This document shows, piece by piece, positions 4,491 through 5,363 of a stretch of DNA of 5,363 bases. The notes under the pieces were generated by a model that was not told the origin of the DNA, did not search any database, and was given only the letters and a program-made list of their open reading frames with translations. The position numbers and the translations under genes are program-made. Source of the DNA: Alphaproteobacteria bacterium (GTDB lineage Bacteria > Pseudomonadota > Alphaproteobacteria > Micropepsales > Micropepsaceae); contig CANBZE010000166.1 of the NCBI GenBank assembly GCA_947373775.1, positions 1 to 5,363 of the forward strand, written 5' to 3'. Every line of letters begins with the position of its first letter. Positions within the stretch are counted from its first letter, which is position 1.

Positions 4491-5363
4491 ATGCAAGGCT
4501 TGATGCAACGGCGCGACCTTTTGATTTCCTCGATCCTGGAGCACGCCGCCCGCCACCATGGCGCGGGCGAAGTGGTCTCGCGGCGCGAGGACGGGAGCCT
4601 GTCGCGCACCAACTATGCGGCACTGGCCCGCCGCGCCCGCAAGACGGCTACAATGTTGCGTGAACTGGGGGTGAAGACCGGCGACCGGGTGGGTACTCTG
4701 GCGATGAACAGTGATCGCCATTTTGAACTTTATTACGGCATCTCGGGCATCGGTGCGGTGTGCAACACCATCAATCCGCGCCTGGCGGCGGACGACATCG
4801 CCTACATCATCAGCCATGCTGGAGACGGGCTCGTATTTGCCGACCCCGCCTTTCTGCCCATCCTGCAGGCGATCGCCCCGCAACTGAAAGACACGCTGCG
4901 CGGCGTGGTGGTGCTGGGCGATGGGGCCTGCGATCTGCCACCCGGGATGGCGTTGCATCGCTATGAGAGTTTGATGGCCGCGGCGGGCGAGGGCGCGGCC
5001 GAAGACAAGTTTTGGCCGGTGTTCGATGAGAATACCGCTTCGGCGCTTTGCTATACTTCCGGCACCACCGGGCGGCCCAAGGGTGTGCTCTATTCCCATC
5101 GCTCCACTGTGTTGTGTGCCATGGCGATGGCCAGTGGGGATGCCATATGCGCCCGCGCTACCGACCGCATTTTGGCCGTGGTGCCGATGTTTCACGTCAA
5201 CGCCTGGGGATTGCCTTATCTGGCACCGATGACGGGCGCTGCGCTGCTGATGCCGGGGCGTCAGCTCGACCCGGCATCGTTGCTGTCATTGATGAATGGC
5301 GAGCGCGCCACCCTGGCGCTGGGGGTGCCGACCATCTGGCTCAGCCTGCTCAATCACTTGCGC
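4491..5363 (+). CDS. AMP-forming fatty acyl-CoA ligase, AlkK-type (3' end outside window)
   Basis: 291 codons are open to the right edge; relatives are about 540 residues, so slightly over half is present. The N-terminus M-Q-G-L-M-Q then L-L-I-S-S-I-L-E-H-A is characteristic of medium/long-chain acyl-CoA ligases of the AlkK group. The adenylate-forming P-loop Y-T-S-G-T-T-G-R-P-K-G is at residues 188-198 (nt 5052-5084), and V-P-M-F-H-V-N-A-W-G (231-240) is the usual substrate-pocket segment; R-H-F-E-L-Y-Y and C-N-T-I-N-P-R-L upstream are also typical. Known for the family: ATP-dependent activation of a fatty acid through an acyl-AMP to acyl-CoA in the cytoplasm. The C-terminal lid domain with the catalytic Lys is not visible. 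Chain-length preference cannot be read from this. Last visible gene of the + cluster, consistent with use of fatty acids released or imported by the preceding proteins. Confidence 0.92.
   Translation, partial: MQGLMQRRDLLISSILEHAARHHGAGEVVSRREDGSLSRTNYAALARRARKTATMLRELGVKTGDRVGTLAMNSDRHFELYYGISGIGAVCNTINPRLAADDIAYIISHAGDGLVFADPAFLPILQAIAPQLKDTLRGVVVLGDGACDLPPGMALHRYESLMAAAGEGAAEDKFWPVFDENTASALCYTSGTTGRPKGVLYSHRSTVLCAMAMASGDAICARATDRILAVVPMFHVNAWGLPYLAPMTGAALLMPGRQLDPASLLSLMNGERATLALGVPTIWLSLLNHLR

Noticed and set aside
4386..5195. 269-codon - strand frame opposite the acyl-CoA ligase
   Set aside because: It overlaps antisense to a gene with unmistakable adenylation motifs; composition is His/Arg/Gly-rich shadow.

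Overview
The window is GC-rich throughout, with strong G/C preference at third codon positions. Its gene content (a DUF2141 protein, a phenol-degradation/MetA-type outer-membrane barrel, an AlkK-type acyl-CoA ligase, a cardiolipin-synthase-like HKD protein) suggests a Gram-negative bacterium, most likely an alphaproteobacterium. That placement is inferred from family resemblance only; there is no rRNA or other marker gene. I see no RNA gene, insertion sequence, CRISPR array or phage gene.

Layout. (1) On the + strand, the 3' part of a phospholipase D/cardiolipin-synthase-like gene enters from the left edge. Its stop overlaps the GTG start of a gene for an exported protein of unknown function (GTGA overlap). 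(2) A DUF2141-type secreted protein lies convergently on the - strand, only 9 bp from the preceding stop. (3) A divergent intergenic region of about 225 bp (1841-2065) separates it from a + strand gene cluster. (4) That cluster is tightly packed: a secreted protein of the Ca2+-dependent phosphoinositide-PLC-like family, a small exported protein with a DAKS-type repeat (ATGA overlap), an outer-membrane beta-barrel (10 bp gap), and an AMP-forming acyl-CoA ligase (22 bp gap) that runs off the right edge.

How the genes may work together. Five consecutive genes encode proteins with apparent Sec signal peptides. They are flanked by two lipid enzymes, one that handles phospholipid head groups (HKD/PLD) and one that activates fatty acids. 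The four-gene + cluster could be an envelope or exogenous lipid salvage unit: a periplasmic or secreted phosphodiesterase-like protein, an outer-membrane channel, and a cytoplasmic ligase trapping fatty acids as CoA esters. This is inference from order and spacing. The most striking detail is that the PLC-like protein keeps the family fold signatures but has Ser-Glu where the family normally carries the catalytic His-Asn pair. It may be a non-catalytic or re-purposed member. The rest of the window looks ordinary.
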